DNA of 64,000 nt from Mucilaginibacter lappiensis (GTDB lineage Bacteria > Bacteroidota > Bacteroidia > Sphingobacteriales > Sphingobacteriaceae): contig NZ_FTMG01000005.1 of NCBI RefSeq assembly GCF_900155965.1, positions 124,001-188,000 of the forward strand, read 5' to 3'. The notes beneath the pieces were generated by a model. That model ran no database searches. It saw only the letters and a program-made list of their open reading frames with translations, and was not told the origin of the DNA. This document shows positions 60,306 to 64,000 of this stretch, piece after piece. The number at the start of each line of letters is the position of its first letter. Within the stretch, counting starts at the first letter, position 1. Made by a program: the position numbers and the translations under genes.

Positions 60306-61121
60306 CTATTTCAGCAACGGATTTTTCTCTTTTGAAAAAACATTATAAACCATCTTATCCAAAAATGCCGGTAAAAACTTACTAAGGGCTACGGTCAGCT
60401 TACCTTGTCGAGTCATGATAAGGGTTCGCGAGCGGTTTTCGATGCCATCAGCGATGATCCGGGCCACTTCTTCGCTGCTCATCATTTTATTTTCGTCCAT
60501 AGAACTTTCGCTCTGCTGACTACCATCTTTCGTCAATGCCGTGTTACGGATATTTGATGTAGTAAAACCCGGGCAGGCCGTAAGCACATGAACACCAGTC
60601 TTTAGATTCTCCACCCTAATCGAATCCAGGAAGCCGTTCATGGCAAACTTAGAAGCCGAATAGCCTGTGCGGCCCGGCAAGCCTTTATATCCGGCTATAG
60701 ACGATATACCTACTATACTGCCTTTCGTCTTCAAAATTTCGGGCAAGGCATATTTAGTACAGTATACCGTTCCCCAGAAATTAACATCCATCACAGTTTT
60801 TAATACATTCAGATCTGCATCCTGAAACAAGGCCCGCATGGAAATACCAGCATTGTTGATCAGCACATCTATTTTACCAAAGGTGGTTAATGTTTGCTTG
60901 ATCAGATGTTCACAATCGCCCTCAATAGCTACATCGCATTGCACGGCAAGGGCTTTAATATTGTATTGCTTTTCCAGATCCTGCGCTATTTCACAAAGGG
61001 TAACATATTGACGGGCAGCCAATACTACATTTGCCCCGTGTTTAGCACATTCAATAGCCAGCGATTTGCCAATGCCCGATGAGGCGCCTGTGATGATAAC
61101 GATTTTATTATTCAACTTCAT
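60306..61121 (-). CDS. short-chain dehydrogenase/reductase
   Basis: 271 residues, classical SDR: TGASSGIGKSLAIECAKHGA (NAD(P) site), NNAGIS, GYKGLPGRTGYSASKFAMNG (Tyr-xxx-Lys). Substrate unknown. Overlaps the glycosyltransferase gene by 14 nt, so co-translated; possibly sugar or lipid metabolism. Confidence 0.92.
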   Translation of the reverse strand: MKLNNKIVIITGASSGIGKSLAIECAKHGANVVLAARQYVTLCEIAQDLEKQYNIKALAVQCDVAIEGDCEHLIKQTLTTFGKIDVLINNAGISMRALFQDADLNVLKTVMDVNFWGTVYCTKYALPEILKTKGSIVGISSIAGYKGLPGRTGYSASKFAMNGFLDSIRVENLKTGVHVLTACPGFTTSNIRNTALTKDGSQQSESSMDENKMMSSEEVARIIADGIENRSRTLIMTRQGKLTVALSKFLPAFLDKMVYNVFSKEKNPLLK

Positions 61122-61941
61122 ATGATGGAGGGTAAAGCTGCGGTAAGCCCTCCACTTTTATTTCGGGCACCTTAAACAAGTATTTTGAGGCGAATATAAT
61201 CATCGCACCATAAAATTCCCTGATATAAGTATAGCTAAATTTAGCCTTACCCTTTGTATTAAAGTTGATGATATATGTTTTTGGAAAATAGTAGTTTTTA
61301 AACCCGGTAAGCCTTACCCGATACGATAAATCGATATCGTATCCGTAAATATGGAAACGTTCATCCAGCAAACCAGCCAGGTCAAGGGCCTCTTTACGGT
61401 ACAGCATAAAAGCCCCATTCAGCACATCGGTTTCGGAAGTTTGAAATTCCTCTACCCAATCTTTACGCAGCACATCGGTCAGGCGCGATTTTGAAAAATA
61501 TTTAGCCAGCCCGGTCAGTTTAAAAAATATACCCCAGGGTTTGGTGAAGCCATGTTTTGACTCTTTCAGGAAACGGCCATCAGGTGTGATCATGCGTATA
61601 CCAAGTCCGCCGGAGTCGGTATGCATGTCCATAAACTCCAGTGTTTTCTCTATGGTCTTTTTGCCTGTAATAGTATCCGCATTGACCATTAAAACATACT
61701 CTCCCGAAACCAGTTTCAAGGCCTGATTATAGGCTTGAGCCATACCCACATTTTTGGTATTCTCGATCACCTTTACCTCCGCAAATTCCTCCTGGATCAT
61801 AGCCAACGAGCGGTCTGTTGAGCCATTGTCAACCACAAAAACCTCATTCGTGATGTCCTGGGCGGCTCTTACTACAGAGTTAAGCGCCAGGCGGAGCATG
61901 TTGCAGGTATTGTAATTAACAATGATAACCGATAGTTTCAT
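61108..61941 (-). CDS. family 2 glycosyltransferase
   Basis: 277 residues. GT-A fold: VIIVNYNTCNMLRLALNSVV, FVVDNGSTDRSLAMIQEEF, NADT (metal site variant of DxD), GGLGIRMITPDGRFLKESKH, FMLYRKEALDLAGLLDERFH. Likely rhamnosyl- or similar transferase of surface polysaccharide. No membrane segment. Confidence 0.9.
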   Translation of the reverse strand: MKLSVIIVNYNTCNMLRLALNSVVRAAQDITNEVFVVDNGSTDRSLAMIQEEFAEVKVIENTKNVGMAQAYNQALKLVSGEYVLMVNADTITGKKTIEKTLEFMDMHTDSGGLGIRMITPDGRFLKESKHGFTKPWGIFFKLTGLAKYFSKSRLTDVLRKDWVEEFQTSETDVLNGAFMLYRKEALDLAGLLDERFHIYGYDIDLSYRVRLTGFKNYYFPKTYIINFNTKGKAKFSYTYIREFYGAMIIFASKYLFKVPEIKVEGLPQLYPPSYEVE

Positions 61942-61945
61942 CTTT

Positions 61946-62563
61946 CTACTTTGTCAGTGAGTTTTCATACGGAACACGTGTAGCAATGGATCGCCCTAAG
62001 GTAATCTCATCAACGTACTCCAACTCACCTCCAAAAGCTATGCCACGGGCTATAGTTGAGATAGTAATATTAAAGTTTTTTACTCTTTTATGAAGATAGA
62101 ACAAAGTGGTGTCGCCTTCCATGGTTGCGCTCAGGGCAAAAATGATCTCTTTGGTCTCATTTGCCTTCAGTCGTTCCACTAAAGTATCCACCTGTAAATC
62201 TGATGGGCCGATACCATCCATAGGCGATATCAAGCCGCCCAGCACATGGTACACGCCGTTGTACTGGTTGGTATTTTCAATAGCCATTACGTCGCGGGTA
62301 TCCTCTACCACGCATATCAGGCTATGATCGCGTTTATGCGACGAGCAGATCTCACATACCGATTGGTCTGAGATGTTATGGCAAATACTGCAAAACTGTA
62401 TCTCGTTTCGTAACTTACTGATAGTCTTGCTAAACTGCTCCACCTCCTGCTTATCCTGATTCAATAAATGCAGCACCAGGCGCAGGGCGGTTTTTTGTCC
62501 TACTCCCGGCAGTTTGGCAAACTCCGCTACGGCATTCTCCAGCAATTTGGACGAAAAATTCAT
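61946..62563 (-). CDS. recR: recombination protein RecR
   Basis: 205 residues: HhH motif [17 protein letters not shown], four-Cys Zn finger [16 protein letters not shown], Toprim ([34 protein letters not shown]) and the C-terminal Walker-B-like [20 protein letters not shown]. Works with RecFO in gap repair. Confidence 0.95.
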   Translation of the reverse strand: MNFSSKLLENAVAEFAKLPGVGQKTALRLVLHLLNQDKQEVEQFSKTISKLRNEIQFCSICHNISDQSVCEICSSHKRDHSLICVVEDTRDVMAIENTNQYNGVYHVLGGLISPMDGIGPSDLQVDTLVERLKANETKEIIFALSATMEGDTTLFYLHKRVKNFNITISTIARGIAFGGELEYVDEITLGRSIATRVPYENSLTK

Positions 62564-62612
62564 AGCACGAAGTTAATGAATAACCCGCAATTCAGAAAAA
62601 CCGTGCACGTCC

Positions 62613-63650
62613 TCAATTCGGCTTTAAAGTGCTTATAAAAAATTGGTAGGCCATCTCGCTAACCTCCTGTAATTCAGCTGGACGCTCATGGGCCAGTTGC
62701 GGTTGGGTATAGTGACCACGTTCACCGGGTAAAACAATGAGTTTTCTGGCTGTGGGTATGTTTTCTGTGTAGTATACCGCATTTAGTTCCTTTGGAGCTA
62801 TCAGGTCGGCATCACCTACTACAATTTGTACAGGCACGGTGATACTTTGCAAACTCCCCTTACTAAACGCATGTCCAATAGCAGGTCCCAGCGCGAAAAC
62901 GGCCTTGATGCGCCTGTCCCGAAAGGAATTGCCTTGGTGTTTAGCCGATTGGATCATCACCGGGTCGGTTTTAGACAGGGCTATGAGCCGGTTAATGGCA
63001 GTGCGAATCTGGGCAGGTGGCTCGGGTTCACTTTTTACCAGGCTATCCATATTAAATATGGGGCCCGCCAGCCAAATGGCCGTTGCCCCGCCTAGTGAAA
63101 AACCAGCCACAGCAATTCTACTGGTGTCTATCCGTGTTTTAAACTCCTTGTCCATCAGTATTTTATCCATCACTACCGATATATCCCGGGGGCGCTCCCA
63201 CATGCAAAAATCAGACAAGGTACGGTCGTTTTCTGTTACGCGACGTTCTTCGGGGGTGGTGCCATTATGAGCCACAATGACCGCTATAAAGCCCCTGGAA
63301 GCCAGGTAATAGCCCAGCAAGCGCATTTGTACCGGATTGCCCTGCGCGCCATGCGATATCATGATGAGCGGATATTTACGTTTACCAACTATGGCAGCAT
63401 CACGATATACAGTCACCGGCGAGGCAAACTGCTGTGGATCATCAATTTGCTCCTCCACTCCCCCATTGCCGGCCGGATACCAAATCACCGTACGGAGCGG
63501 CCGCGGACCGGTGCCCAGCCAATTACTGCGGCGGCTATCGACAAAATCACGAGTGGCGGTGCCTACTTTGGCGAGTTTTACCGCAGCCGTTTGCGCATGG
63601 GCTATTTGGGCGGCCATCAGCAGGCATAAAATAAGTACAATATTTTTCAT
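62613..63650 (-). CDS. secreted alpha/beta hydrolase (PAF-acetylhydrolase/dienelactone type)
   Basis: 345 residues with signal MKNIVLILCLLMAAQIAHAQ. Nucleophile elbow IAVAGFSLGGATAIWLAG, acid near VVGDADLIAPKEL, and His in GERGHYTQPQLAHE. Substrate unknown. Element B lies upstream (63762-63984). Confidence 0.85.
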   Translation of the reverse strand: MKNIVLILCLLMAAQIAHAQTAAVKLAKVGTATRDFVDSRRSNWLGTGPRPLRTVIWYPAGNGGVEEQIDDPQQFASPVTVYRDAAIVGKRKYPLIMISHGAQGNPVQMRLLGYYLASRGFIAVIVAHNGTTPEERRVTENDRTLSDFCMWERPRDISVVMDKILMDKEFKTRIDTSRIAVAGFSLGGATAIWLAGPIFNMDSLVKSEPEPPAQIRTAINRLIALSKTDPVMIQSAKHQGNSFRDRRIKAVFALGPAIGHAFSKGSLQSITVPVQIVVGDADLIAPKELNAVYYTENIPTARKLIVLPGERGHYTQPQLAHERPAELQEVSEMAYQFFISTLKPN

Positions 63651-63761
63651 TGATCCTTACCCGGGAGTTTTAATTTATCCTTGTCCAAATATCCGGCGGC
63701 AGAGTGGTGATCAATTTGACAAAAGTCAATAAATGAAATTTGTTAAAATTGAGCTCTGGGG

Positions 63762-63984
63762 ACTTTTTAAACCCTGGATTTTAACACTTTTCTGGCCAAA
63801 ATCAGGGCAAAAACACTTACTTTTTGGGCACTTTAACTAAATTTTAACGCCATTTTAACACTTTTTAACAAATTTTTGAGCGGTTTTAAAAACTTTAAAA
63901 AGTATTAAAATATTGATTGTCAAATAACTGCATACCAAACGATCGGTTTTTGGTCTTGTTTTGCTCTTAACTAAACAGCCCGGT
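63762..63984 (-). repeat. intergenic element, copy B (inverted)
   Basis: Inverted homologue of 53615-53836: blocks 63964-63984, 63890-63917, 63852-63876, 63778-63794, 63762-63773 in the same order. It ends about 110 nt before the start of the alpha/beta hydrolase gene. The GC hairpin half AGCCCGGTTACTC at 63977-63989 runs into the window edge. Confidence 0.75.
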
Positions 63985-64000
63985 TACTCTTTTTGCAGGG

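Overview
The window looks like a chromosome segment of a Bacteroidota bacterium, most probably a Sphingobacteriaceae such as Mucilaginibacter or Pedobacter (inference). The evidence is TAnnTTTG -7 boxes with TTG/TTTG about 20 nt upstream, near-absence of Shine-Dalgarno sequences, DUF4468 and WYL_2-like proteins, PcfJ/PcfK, and a trp leader peptide of the kind known in this phylum. No rRNA or CRISPR array is visible. 

Positions 1 to about 43,100 are a large siphovirus-type prophage, read mostly leftwards on the minus strand. From right to left: an immunity region (S24 repressor at 40.8 kb, divergent LuxR-type HTH gene, short rightward conversion operon to 42.95 kb); a recombination and replication module (RecT-like protein, YqaJ-like exonuclease, SSB-like protein with DDDDLPF tail, PcfK/PcfJ, two helicases, primase-helicase); a Panacea-domain toxin-antitoxin-like pair; an array of TTCGTTCC repeats; a packaging module (VRR-NUC, small and large terminase); a small-gene cluster with HicAB; portal; tRNA-Met and a structured RNA zone; accessory genes (lipoproteins, Dam methylase, small membrane proteins); then scaffold, decoration, capsid, head-tail connectors, tail tube, tail chaperones with a probable -1 frameshift, and a tape measure running off the left edge. 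Tail tip, lysis and integrase genes are not in the window and presumably lie to the left.

The prophage carries its own regulatory grammar: three copies of a 26-bp palindromic box next to a -7 box (17.0, 26.4, 33.1 kb); two tandem operators over a divergent promoter pair (22.85 kb); two homologous hairpin/U-tract elements before portal and scaffold; and several candidate small RNAs, two with interleaved (pseudoknot-like) stems at 12.7 and 33.0 kb.

From 43.2 kb on the genes are ordinary chromosome: esterase, MATE transporter, YchF, MgtE, an AT-rich putative nuclease, FMN glutamate-synthase-like enzyme, YceI, a YrdC/Sua5 family protein, a trp operon (trpL-trpD-trpF-trpB-trpA, lacking trpE, trpG and trpC) with a transcription attenuator, a KirBac channel, a nucleotidyltransferase pair, SDR, GT2, RecR and an alpha/beta hydrolase. 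A ~222-bp non-coding element occurs twice in inverted orientation at 53.6-53.8 and 63.8-64.0 kb, bracketing the trp region.
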